NCBI GenBank assembly: GCA_040754425.1 | Contig: JBFMCR010000018.1 | Coordinates: forward strand, 1 to 18,766 | Source: UBA6918 sp040754425 | Lineage (GTDB): Bacteria; Pseudomonadota; Gammaproteobacteria; Burkholderiales; Thiobacillaceae | DNA length: 18,766 nucleotides | Reading direction: 5' to 3' | Shown here: positions 8,100 through 14,680 of the stretch, one piece after another | Layout: every line of letters begins with the position of its first letter | Position numbering within the stretch: position 1 is the stretch's first letter | Position numbers and translations under genes: made by a program | Notes under the pieces: model-generated | The model's database searches: none | What the model was told of the DNA's origin: nothing | What the model saw: the letters and a program-made list of their open reading frames with translations, nothing else

Positions 8100-8801
8100 T
8101 TACCACCACTTCTCGAAAATGATCCGGCTGGGCGGCACCCCCAGGTCGCGCAGATAATTTTCCATGTCGTCGACCATTCCCGGCGGGCCGCACAGGTAGA
8201 ACAGCGCGTCCGGCGCGGCGTTGAGCGCCGCGAGTTTGAGCTTGTTGATGCGCCCGGTCTGGCCGCGCCACGCCGCGCAGGGCTGGGTCACGGTGATTTC
8301 CAGGCTCAGGTTGTTGTGCCGGCGCGCGGCCTGCTCCAGTTCCTCGCAGAACAGGATCTCGTCAGGCTCGCTCACGCTGTAGTAGAGCGTGGCGTGAGTT
8401 TCCGGCGAGGCGTCACGGACAAAGCGGAAGATGGAGAGCAGGGGGGTGACGCCCACGCCGCCGCCGATCAGCACAATGTCTTCGCCCATGTCGGGCAGGA
8501 ACACGAACGGGCCCTGTCCGCGCGTGATGTCGATTGTGTCGCCGACCGATGCCGCGTGCAGCCAGCGCGTCACCGGATGTGTCGAGCTGGTCTTGATGGC
8601 CAGCCCGACCACGCCTTTCTGCGTCGGCGAAGTGGTGATGGAATAGCCGCTGGTCTTGATGTCGCCGTCGATTACTGCCGACACCTCGACCCACTGCCCG
8701 GGCAGGTACTTGTAGTCGGGATCGTCGACTTCCAGCTCGAATGCCTTGATGGTGGGAGTGGCCTGCCAGATGCGTGCGATGCGCGCGGGGTAGATTCTCA
8801 T
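8100..8801 (-). CDS. Ferredoxin-NADP reductase-like FAD/NAD(P)H oxidoreductase
   Basis: A 233-residue soluble flavoprotein of the ferredoxin-NADP reductase superfamily without an attached [2Fe-2S] domain. The N-terminal beta-barrel binds FAD through SGYSITTSP (51-59); the usual Arg of the RxYS motif is replaced, a Ser lying at the corresponding place. The nucleotide-binding half has GGGVGVTPLLS (113-123) and CGPPGM (204-209), and the protein ends in an aromatic KWW. Its redox partner is not evident from the sequence. ATG 8801 immediately follows the msrB stop (TGA-ATG), with AGGA just upstream inside msrB, so the two are translationally coupled. Confidence 0.87.
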   Translation of the reverse strand: MRIYPARIARIWQATPTIKAFELEVDDPDYKYLPGQWVEVSAVIDGDIKTSGYSITTSPTQKGVVGLAIKTSSTHPVTRWLHAASVGDTIDITRGQGPFVFLPDMGEDIVLIGGGVGVTPLLSIFRFVRDASPETHATLYYSVSEPDEILFCEELEQAARRHNNLSLEITVTQPCAAWRGQTGRINKLKLAALNAAPDALFYLCGPPGMVDDMENYLRDLGVPPSRIIFEKWW

Positions 8802-9206
8802 TCAGTCCTGTTTTTCTTTTTTGAAATTCAATGAAACCGAGTTGATGCAGTAGCGCAACCCGGTGGGGCGCGGGCCGTCCGGGAACACGTGGCCCAGGTG
8901 TGCGCCGCAGGCGCGGCACTTCACCTCGGTGCGCACCATGCCGTGGCTGCGGTCGACTTCCTCCTCGATGGACTCGGCACTGAGCGGCTGGAAAAAGCTC
9001 GGCCAGCCGGTGCCGGAATCGAACTTGGTGCCGGAGTCGAACAAGGGTTCGCCGCAGCAGGCGCAGCGGTAAATGCCTTTTTCGTGGTTGTCCCAGTACT
9101 TGCCGGTGAAGGCGCGCTCGGTGCCTTTCAGTCGGCAGACATGGTATTGCTCGGGCGGCAGCTCGGCCTGCCATTCGGCATCGCTCTTCTCGATTTTGCG
9201 GGACAC
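8802..9206 (-). CDS. msrB: Peptide-methionine (R)-S-oxide reductase
   Basis: MsrB reduces the R epimer of methionine sulfoxide in proteins, repairing oxidative damage. The 134-residue protein carries both zinc-binding CxxC pairs (Cys48/Cys51 and Cys97/Cys100), the signature GTGWPSFF (65-72), and catalytic Cys120 in RYCINSVSLNF. The start is GTG at 9204-9206, supported by AGGAGA five bases upstream; the open frame extends to 9347 but the added residues are not family-like. No signal peptide, so cytosolic. It faces the rubrerythrin gene across a 300-base gap and heads the minus-strand group with the flavoprotein. Confidence 0.95.
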   Translation of the reverse strand: MSRKIEKSDAEWQAELPPEQYHVCRLKGTERAFTGKYWDNHEKGIYRCACCGEPLFDSGTKFDSGTGWPSFFQPLSAESIEEEVDRSHGMVRTEVKCRACGAHLGHVFPDGPRPTGLRYCINSVSLNFKKEKQD

Positions 9207-9367
9207 GGGATTCTCCTGAGGTGGCGAAGGCTTATCGGGCCGCCAAAACCATGAAACATTGTGCCAGCAAACTCGCGCGTGATGGTTATGATGCAAGTGT
9301 GGTTTTGTGCCGACAAATTCCCGATCCGGCCAAAAAACGGCTTGCAACGGGGTGGCGGGTGTCCTTG

Positions 9368-9396
9368 TTGACAGCGAATTCCTGCCGGTCTATAGT
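9368..9396 (+). promoter_or_regulatory. Near-consensus sigma-70 promoter of the rubrerythrin operon
   Basis: TTGACA (9368-9373), a 17-base spacer and TATAGT (9391-9396) form an almost perfect housekeeping promoter. Transcription would start near 9403, leaving a leader of about 100 bases before the rubrerythrin ATG at 9507. This is the clearest promoter in the window. Confidence 0.8.
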
Positions 9397-9406
9397 TCGT
9401 TCAGGT

Positions 9407-9423
9407 TTTAGACTTAGTCTAAA
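9407..9423. promoter_or_regulatory. Perfect 17-base palindrome, probable repressor operator
   Basis: TTTAGACT-T-AGTCTAAA is a perfect dyad with 8-base arms around one central base. It sits from about +5 to +21 relative to the predicted start of the rubrerythrin promoter, where a bound dimer would block transcription. A further half-site-like TCTAAAT follows at 9418-9430. Fur-superfamily regulators (Fur, PerR, Irr) use AT-rich dyads of this size, and the TTTAGA...TCTAAA outline recalls Irr-type boxes, but the actual regulator is not identified. Confidence 0.65.
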
Positions 9424-9506
9424 TCTAAATCACACGTGGACGCCTGAAGAAGGACCGGGCGCACGCGATTTTTTTGTCCTTCCGTTAACGATCAAAGGAG
9501 AAAACC

Positions 9507-9929
9507 ATGGCAGCACTGAAAGGCTCCAAAACCGAAGAGAACCTGAAAGCCGCGTTCGCCGGCGAGTCCCAGGCCAACCGCCGTTACCTGTATTTCGCAG
9601 CCAAGGCCGACGTTGAAGGCTACAACGACGTCGCCGCCGTGTTCCGTTCAACCGCCGAAGGCGAGACCGGACACGCCCACGGCCACCTGGAGTACCTGGA
9701 AGCCTGTGGCGACCCCGCCACCGGCATGGCCTTCGGCCCCACCGCCGACAACCTGAAGACCGCGATCGCCGGCGAAACCCACGAGTACACCGACATGTAC
9801 CCGGGCATGGCCAAGACCGCGCGCGACGAAGGTTTCGACGAAATTGCCGACTGGTTCGAAACCCTGGCGAAAGCCGAGCGCTCCCACGCCAACAAGTTCC
9901 AGAAGACCCTGGACACCCTGGGCGCGTAA
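9507..9929 (+). CDS. Rubrerythrin (di-iron domain only)
   Basis: A 140-residue cytosolic ferritin-like four-helix protein with the rubrerythrin di-iron ligand set: Glu20 (AGESQAN), Glu53 and His56 (EGETGH), Glu90 and Glu93 (AGETHEY), Glu124 and His127 (AERSHA). Classical rubrerythrin has a C-terminal rubredoxin domain; it is absent here, so electrons must come from a separate partner. Rubrerythrins reduce hydrogen peroxide. The start has a strong AAAGGAG 8 bases upstream. It is the first gene of a locus with an iron-sulfur protein, a second ferritin-like protein and DUF3501, under a strong promoter with a putative operator. Confidence 0.93.
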   Translation: MAALKGSKTEENLKAAFAGESQANRRYLYFAAKADVEGYNDVAAVFRSTAEGETGHAHGHLEYLEACGDPATGMAFGPTADNLKTAIAGETHEYTDMYPGMAKTARDEGFDEIADWFETLAKAERSHANKFQKTLDTLGA

Positions 9930-9936
9930 TCAAGGC

Positions 9937-9955
9937 GGGCGGGCTTGGCCCGCCC
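9937..9955 (+). terminator. Strong GC hairpin after rubrerythrin
   Basis: GGGCGGGC (9937-9944) and GCCCGCCC (9948-9955) pair perfectly around a TTG loop, 7 bases past the stop. No T-tract follows (TGGTTG), so it may be an incomplete terminator or an mRNA 3'-end stabiliser that lets rubrerythrin be made in excess over the downstream genes. Confidence 0.55.
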
Positions 9956-9965
9956 TGGTTGAATC

Positions 9966-10096
9966 ACCACAGAGACACAGAGTAAAACCCAAAGTCCTTA
10001 CAGGGAGGGAGAGGAGGATAAGGGAGGAAACCTGAACTTTGACTCTCTTACCTCGCTTAACCTCCCTGTTAATGAATTTCTCTGTGCCTCTGTGGT
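9966..10096. repeat. Long palindromic CACAGAG-type dispersed repeat
   Basis: The ends ACCACAGAGACACAGAG (9966-9982) and CTCTGTGCCTCTGTGGT (10080-10096) are inverted repeats with one mismatch. Nested inside are ACAGGGAGG (10000-10008) and CCTCCCTGT (10061-10069), a perfect 9-base inverted pair. The central part is purine-rich on the plus strand. The element fills the gap between rubrerythrin and the iron-sulfur protein gene. Elements with CCACAGAG...CTCTGTGG ends are familiar as dispersed intergenic repeats in environmental bacteria. No coding sequence is apparent inside. Confidence 0.8.
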
Positions 10097-10115
10097 TATT
10101 TAGGATTTGAAAAAA

Positions 10116-11444
10116 ATGACACAACGCGAAGGCAGCCTCGAAGCCCCCACCCGTCACGCGCTGGACTGGAAGAACCCTGATTTCTACGACGAAGACAAGC
10201 TCATGCACGAGCTCGAACGCGTCTACGACATCTGCCACGGCTGCCGCCGCTGCATCAGCCTGTGCACTGCCTTCCCGACCCTGTTCGACCTGGTCGACGG
10301 GTCCGAGTCCATGGAAGTCGACGGCGTCGACAAGAAGGATTACTGGAAGGTCGTCGACCAGTGCTACCTGTGCGACCTGTGCTACATGACCAAGTGCCCC
10401 TATGTGCCGCCGCACCCGTGGAACCTGGACTTCCCGCACACCATGCTGCGCGCCAAGGCCATCAAGTTCAGGAAGGGCGAGGTCAAGCTGCGCGACAAGA
10501 TCCTGTCGTCCACCGACGCCATGGGCAAGCTCGCCACCATCCCGGTGGTGGTGCAGGCCGTGAACGCCTCGCTCGAAGCCAGGCCCATGCGCAAAATGAT
10601 CGACAGCGTCATGGGCATCCACCGGGACCGCAAGCTGCCGCATTACGACAGCCGTAAGTTCCGTTCAACCGCGCGTCCCGACGCGAGCTTCAAGGCCACA
10701 GACGGCGAGCGCACGCCCGGCAAGGTGGCGATCTATTCGACCTGCTACATCAACTACAACGAGCCCGGCATCGGCCACGACCTCTTGGCCATCCTGAAGC
10801 ACAACGAAGTGCCGACTGTGCTGGTGGAAAAGGAAGCCTGCTGCGGCATGCCCAAGCTCGAACTGGGCGACCTGGACCAGGTCGAGAAGCTGAAGGACAT
10901 CAATATCCCGCATCTTGCGAAACTCGCGCGCGAAGGCTACGCCATTCTCACCGCGGTGCCGTCCTGCACCCTGATGTACAAACAGGAACTGCCGCTCATG
11001 TTCCCAGACGACGCCGACGTGCAGGCGGTCAAGAAAGCCATGTGGGACCCGTTCGAATACCTGATGGCGAGGAACGCCGACGGTCTTCTCAAGACCGACT
11101 TCAAGCATCGGCTCGGCAAGGTGGCCTACCATGCGCCCTGCCACCAGCGCGTGCAGAACGTCGGCCCCAAGACCAGAGAGGCCTTGCAACTGGCCGGCGC
11201 CGAAGTCACCCACATCGAGCGCTGCTCCGGCCACGACGGCACCTGGGGCGTGAAGAGCGAGTACTTCGCCAACTCCATGAAGATCGTGAAGCCGGTGGCG
11301 AAGATCGCCAACGAGGCGCAGCCGAAATACATCAGCTCGGACTGCGCCATCGCCGGGCGCCACATCCTGCAAGGCATGGGCGAGGGTGCCACGGCCGAGA
11401 AACAGCACCCGATCACGCTCATGCGTATCGCTTACGGACTTTGA
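10116..11444 (+). CDS. GlpC/HdrB-like iron-sulfur protein with CCG domains
   Basis: A 442-residue soluble electron-transfer protein. Two cubane [4Fe-4S] motifs come first: Cys40, 43, 46, 50 (CHGCRRCISLC) and Cys83, 86, 89, 94 (CYLCDLCYMTKCP, with a four-residue last spacing). A CCG domain of the heterodisulfide reductase HdrB / GlpC type follows, with Cys210 and Cys242-Cys243-Gly (31 residues between) and PSC at 282-284. The second CCG copy is altered: PCH at 341-343, then Cys370-Ser-Gly in place of CCG and DCAIAG where a DCxxC would be expected. It probably feeds electrons to the rubrerythrin or ferritin-like neighbours, which is inference. ATG 10116 is preferred to TTG 10107, with AGGA 10 bases upstream. 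Confidence 0.85.
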   Translation: MTQREGSLEAPTRHALDWKNPDFYDEDKLMHELERVYDICHGCRRCISLCTAFPTLFDLVDGSESMEVDGVDKKDYWKVVDQCYLCDLCYMTKCPYVPPHPWNLDFPHTMLRAKAIKFRKGEVKLRDKILSSTDAMGKLATIPVVVQAVNASLEARPMRKMIDSVMGIHRDRKLPHYDSRKFRSTARPDASFKATDGERTPGKVAIYSTCYINYNEPGIGHDLLAILKHNEVPTVLVEKEACCGMPKLELGDLDQVEKLKDINIPHLAKLAREGYAILTAVPSCTLMYKQELPLMFPDDADVQAVKKAMWDPFEYLMARNADGLLKTDFKHRLGKVAYHAPCHQRVQNVGPKTREALQLAGAEVTHIERCSGHDGTWGVKSEYFANSMKIVKPVAKIANEAQPKYISSDCAIAGRHILQGMGEGATAEKQHPITLMRIAYGL

Positions 11445-11462
11445 TCGGAAGGAGAAAAAGAG

Positions 11463-11759
11463 ATGTCTAGCGAGGGCTACCACGAACCCGTCGAAAAACT
11501 ATCCACGGAGACCATGGACATGCATCGCGCCATCGTCTCGCTCATGGAAGAACTGGAAGCTGTCGACTGGTACAACCAGCGCGTCGACGCCTGCAGCGAC
11601 CCGGAGCTGAAGGCCATCCTCGCGCACAACCGCGACGAGGAGAAGGAGCACGCCGCCATGGTGCTGGAGTGGATCCGCCGCCGCGATCCCAAGTTCGAGC
11701 ATGAGCTGAAAGACACGTTATTCAAGGAAGGGCCGATCACCGGCCAGCATCACGATTAA
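11463..11759 (+). CDS. Encapsulated-ferritin (EncFtn)-type ferritin-like protein, no targeting tail
   Basis: A 98-residue helical protein closely resembling the encapsulated ferritin family described from Rhodospirillum rubrum: N-terminal MSSE..HEP, then MHRAI.SLMEELEAVDWYNQR, the ExxH ligand pair Glu60/His63 in HNRDEEKEHAAM, and LEWIRRRDP. Glu30 or Glu32 supplies the other ferroxidase ligand. Family members form annular decamers whose iron sites lie at subunit interfaces and oxidise Fe(II). Known encapsulin cargo versions have a longer C-terminal extension ending in a targeting peptide; this protein stops at GPITGQHHD without one. A strong GGAAGGAGA precedes the start, and the iron-sulfur gene ends 18 bases upstream. 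Confidence 0.87.
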   Translation: MSSEGYHEPVEKLSTETMDMHRAIVSLMEELEAVDWYNQRVDACSDPELKAILAHNRDEEKEHAAMVLEWIRRRDPKFEHELKDTLFKEGPITGQHHD

Positions 11760-11776
11760 GCATGGAGATTTTGAAT

Positions 11777-12361
11777 ATGCCGCAGATCACCCGCGAATCC
11801 CTCATGTCGCTCGAGGCCTACGCCAAGGCCAGGCCAGAGTTTCGCGCCAAGGTCATGGCGCACAAGAAAAACCGCATCGTGCACCTGGGCGAGCACCTCA
11901 CCCTGGTGTTCGAGGACGAACTCACCATCCGCTACCAGATCCAGGAAATGCTGCGCATCGAAAAGACCTTCGAGGAAGCCGGCATCCTGGACGAGCTGGA
12001 AGCCTACGGCCCGCTGGTGCCGGACGGCAGCAACTGGAAGGCGACCATGATGATCGAATACCCGGACGAAGCCGAGCGCCGCGCCATGCTGTCCAGGCTG
12101 AAGGGCATCGAGGACCGCGTGTGGGTGCAGGTCATGGACTTCGCCCGCGTTTACGCCATCGCCGACGAGGATCTGGAGCGCGAGAACGAGGAGAAGACCT
12201 CTTCCGTGCATTTCCTGCGCTTCGAACTCACGCCCGAGATGGTCAAGGCCGCCAAATCCGGCGCCGCCATCGCCGTGGGCGTCGACCACGAACTGTACAC
12301 GGCCGAAACCGTCCTGCCGCAGAACGTGCGCGACAGCCTGGCGGGCGACCTTGTGGCATGA
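11777..12361 (+). CDS. DUF3501 family protein
   Basis: A 194-residue soluble protein without signal peptide or membrane segment, matching the DUF3501 family (MPQITRESLMSLEAYAKARPEFRAKV.. and the strongly charged HLGEHLTLVFEDELTIRYQIQEML). The N-terminal RA.V..HK..R.V.LG pattern and the C-terminal VGVDHELY are typical. No function is established; the family is recurrently found beside rubrerythrin, CCG iron-sulfur and ferritin-like genes, so a role in the same iron or peroxide process is inferred. An in-frame ATG at 11762 has no ribosome site; ATG 11777 has GGAGA 8 bases upstream and begins the conserved part. It starts 17 bases after the EncFtn-type gene. Confidence 0.82.
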   Translation: MPQITRESLMSLEAYAKARPEFRAKVMAHKKNRIVHLGEHLTLVFEDELTIRYQIQEMLRIEKTFEEAGILDELEAYGPLVPDGSNWKATMMIEYPDEAERRAMLSRLKGIEDRVWVQVMDFARVYAIADEDLERENEEKTSSVHFLRFELTPEMVKAAKSGAAIAVGVDHELYTAETVLPQNVRDSLAGDLVA

Positions 12362-12421
12362 GGGGGAAGCAAGATTCAAGATGCAAGATTCAAGTTACAA
12401 GTTGAATCTGCTCCTTCCCCC
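12362..12421. repeat. Second CAAGATTCAAG repeat, interrupted hairpin
   Basis: GGGGGAAG (12362-12369) pairs with CTTCCCCC (12414-12421), and AGATTCAA (12372-12379) with TTGAATCT (12402-12409). Two direct copies of CAAGATTCAAG (12370-12380 and 12384-12394) lie inside, with a 14-base period. The core word is shared with the inverted repeat at 7042-7092. It starts directly after the DUF3501 stop codon and may also act as a 3' hairpin for that operon, though no T-tract follows. Confidence 0.75.
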
Positions 12422-12423
12422 GC

Positions 12424-12453
12424 TTGGCTGCAATGCGGGGAAGCACCTATACT
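12424..12453 (+). promoter_or_regulatory. Predicted cfa promoter with sigma-S-like -10
   Basis: TTGGCT (12424-12429), an 18-base spacer and TATACT (12448-12453). With the C at 12447 the -10 region reads CTATACT, the form favoured by the stationary-phase sigma factor RpoS in Enterobacteria. The leader to the cfa ATG would be about 93 bases and contains a small palindrome CCTGATGTCAGG (12477-12488). Confidence 0.5.
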
Positions 12454-12552
12454 GAAAAAACGGATGGACGGATGTACCTGATGTCAGGCTGACGGCGCAA
12501 TGCTGTAGCCGCAATGTCCGGCTTCAATCCGGGCTGAGCAATAGGGGGAAAC

Positions 12553-13758
12553 ATGCTGGAATCGGTTTTCACCAGGCAGTTGCAGGCGCGCATCGAGGGC
12601 CTGCCGGTTCAAGTCACGCTGTGGAACGGTCTGGAGGCGGGCGATCGGACAGCGCCCAAGGTCAGGCTCAAGATCAAGGAGCCCTCGCTCGTCAAGTCCC
12701 TCATCAATCCCTCGCTCGGCAAGCTCGCGCGCGCCTACGTAGAAGGCGGCCTCGACATCGACGGCAATCCGCAGGACATCCTCGCATTTGGCGACCGCCT
12801 GTGCGACGGTGATGTCTGCCGTGACAGGAAGGGTTCCGAGTCCTGGAAATGGTGGCGCCACACACGCAGCCGCGACCGCAAAAACATCCAGTACCACTAC
12901 GACGTCTCCAACGAGTTCTACGGCCTGTGGCTGGACAAGCGGCGCGTGTATTCCTGCGCCTATTTCCGCGATCCCGCCATGACGCTGGAACAGGCCCAGG
13001 AAGCCAAGCTCGACCATATCTGCAGGAAGCTCGCCCTCAAACCCGGCGAGCGCTTCCTCGACATCGGCTGCGGCTGGGGCGGGCTCATCCTGTGGGCGGC
13101 GGAGAATTACGGCGTCAATGCCGTCGGCATCACGCTCTCCGATAACCAGCACGGGCATGTCAAGGAAGAGATCAGCAAGCGCGGACTCGAAGACCGCGTG
13201 GAAGTGCGCCTCATGGACTATCGCGACGTGCCGGAAGCGGGCGGCTACGACAAGATCGCCAGCGTCGGCATGTTCGAGCATGTGGGGCGTGCGCACCTTA
13301 CCGACTATTTCAAAAAAATAAACAGCCTGCTCAAACCCGGCGGCCTGGTCATGAACCACGGCATCACCTCCGCCTCGCTGACTTCGCGCGGACTGGGCAG
13401 CGGTATTTCCGAGTTCATCGACGATTATGTGTTTCCCGGCGGCGAGTTGGAGCACATCTGCGAAGTCATGCGTCACGCCGCGGCCGGCGGGCTGGAATGC
13501 CTGGACGCCGAGAACCTGCGCCCGCACTACGGCCGCACCCTGTGGGAATGGGTCAGCCGCCTGGAAGCGCACGACGAAAAAGCGCGCGAGCTCATCGGCG
13601 AAAAGAAATACCGCATCTGGCGCATCTACATGGCCGGCTCCGCCTACGCCTTCGACAACGGCTGGCTGGAACTGTGGCAGGTGCTGGCCGGCAAGGCGGT
13701 GGCCGGCAGGCAGCCCAACTACCCCTATGCACGCGACTACATCTATGCCGGCAAATGA
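12553..13758 (+). CDS. cfa: Cyclopropane-fatty-acyl-phospholipid synthase
   Basis: This 401-residue peripheral membrane enzyme transfers a methylene group from S-adenosylmethionine to cis double bonds of membrane phospholipids, a modification made at entry to stationary phase and under acid stress. The N-terminal substrate-binding part is followed by YHYDVSNEFY (114-123), YSCAYF (133-138), the SAM-binding LDIGCGWGG (169-177), MFEHVG, MNHGITS and HYGRTLWEW. The Cys of YSCAYF, the Glu of FEHVG, the His of NHGI and the Tyr of HYGRT are the family's bicarbonate/active-site residues. Full length. AGGGGGA precedes the start by 4 bases. A single-gene unit with its own predicted promoter. Confidence 0.95.
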   Translation: MLESVFTRQLQARIEGLPVQVTLWNGLEAGDRTAPKVRLKIKEPSLVKSLINPSLGKLARAYVEGGLDIDGNPQDILAFGDRLCDGDVCRDRKGSESWKWWRHTRSRDRKNIQYHYDVSNEFYGLWLDKRRVYSCAYFRDPAMTLEQAQEAKLDHICRKLALKPGERFLDIGCGWGGLILWAAENYGVNAVGITLSDNQHGHVKEEISKRGLEDRVEVRLMDYRDVPEAGGYDKIASVGMFEHVGRAHLTDYFKKINSLLKPGGLVMNHGITSASLTSRGLGSGISEFIDDYVFPGGELEHICEVMRHAAAGGLECLDAENLRPHYGRTLWEWVSRLEAHDEKARELIGEKKYRIWRIYMAGSAYAFDNGWLELWQVLAGKAVAGRQPNYPYARDYIYAGK

Positions 13759-13905
13759 GCGAAGGACTGCCCTGGCCGAAAGCAGCCATCCCCGCCTGGG
13801 CCGGGTATCTCGCCCGGGATGACGGCAGGGGTGTCCGCGCGAGGCAGCGGCGATTGTTCTGAGATAATCAAGGCTCGACCGCAAAGCGGCCCGACAGACG
13901 GGCGG

Positions 13906-14673
13906 ATGATGAAAACGGATTTTGCCGACGTGCCGGAACCCCGCGCCAGAATCTTCCTGCTGAGCCACATGCGCGCCTACACCAGCCTGGCGGGGCACAT
14001 CCTCGGCTCGCATCCGCAGATCGACGGCTATTACGAAATGCACCTCGGCTACGAGGACGCCTCGGCGCCCGTGAGGCAGCGCGAAGCCTTCCTGCAAAGC
14101 CATGCGTTCAAGCCCGGCAGCCGATATCTCTTCGACAAGCTGCTGCACAACGACTATCGCCTGCTGCCCGAGCGGCTGGGGCTTGCCGACATCAAGATCC
14201 TCGTCAGCCTGGCCGGGCCCGAGCACAGCATCAGGAGCATCGTCCACCTGTTCGCGCAAAAGGGGATAGACGACCCCTACGCCTCCCCGGTCGGGGCCGC
14301 GAATTACTACATCGCACGCGTGAACGCCCTGGCCGGGTTCTGCCGCGCTTGCGCCTGGCCCTATTGCTACTTCGACGCCGAACTGTGGCAGTGCGCGCCG
14401 GAAAAACTGCTGCCCGAACTGACGGCCTGGCTGGAACTGGAGTTGCCCCTGAGCGAGCGCTACCAGGTATTCAGCCACACCGGCAAGGCCGGCAAGGGTG
14501 ATTCCTCCCCGCGCATCCTGAGCGGCCGCATCGACAAAACCCGCGCCGATTATTCCCACATCGCCGTTCCGGCCGAGTCCTTGCGCGAAGCGCAGGAAGC
14601 CTACCAGGAATGCCGCCGGCAGATCATTGCCGGGGCGAAAGAGGTACTGGCTTTGAATGGCTTGGGTGATTGA
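13906..14673 (+). CDS. Sulfotransferase-like P-loop protein
   Basis: A 255-residue protein resembling distant bacterial members of the sulfotransferase superfamily. The N-terminal IFLLSHMRAYTSLAGHILGS (16-35) followed by HPQIDGYYEMH corresponds to the 5'-phosphosulfate-binding strand-loop-helix and the following HP.I.G..E element, where typical proteins read RSGTTLL. FDKLLHND and the SxxGP-like segment LVSLAGPEHSIRSIVHLF (about 103-120) resemble the 3'-phosphate site, where R/S residues bind PAPS. The Gly-Thr of the usual P-loop is replaced by Ala-Tyr-Thr-Ser, so activity is uncertain. ATG 13909 is equally possible; upstream in-frame ATG 13819 lacks family-like sequence. It converges on the glycosyltransferase-like gene across a palindromic repeat. 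Confidence 0.65.
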   Translation: MMKTDFADVPEPRARIFLLSHMRAYTSLAGHILGSHPQIDGYYEMHLGYEDASAPVRQREAFLQSHAFKPGSRYLFDKLLHNDYRLLPERLGLADIKILVSLAGPEHSIRSIVHLFAQKGIDDPYASPVGAANYYIARVNALAGFCRACAWPYCYFDAELWQCAPEKLLPELTAWLELELPLSERYQVFSHTGKAGKGDSSPRILSGRIDKTRADYSHIAVPAESLREAQEAYQECRRQIIAGAKEVLALNGLGD

Positions 14674-14680
14674 TCTTGCA

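Noticed and set aside
12370..12394. Two tandem CAAGATTCAAG copies as a CRISPR-like array
   Set aside because: Only two copies with a 3-base spacing, no spacers and no cas genes; it fits a palindromic repeat.
12484..14559. A 691-codon open frame on the minus strand
   Set aside because: Antisense of cfa and the sulfotransferase-like gene; no domain visible.
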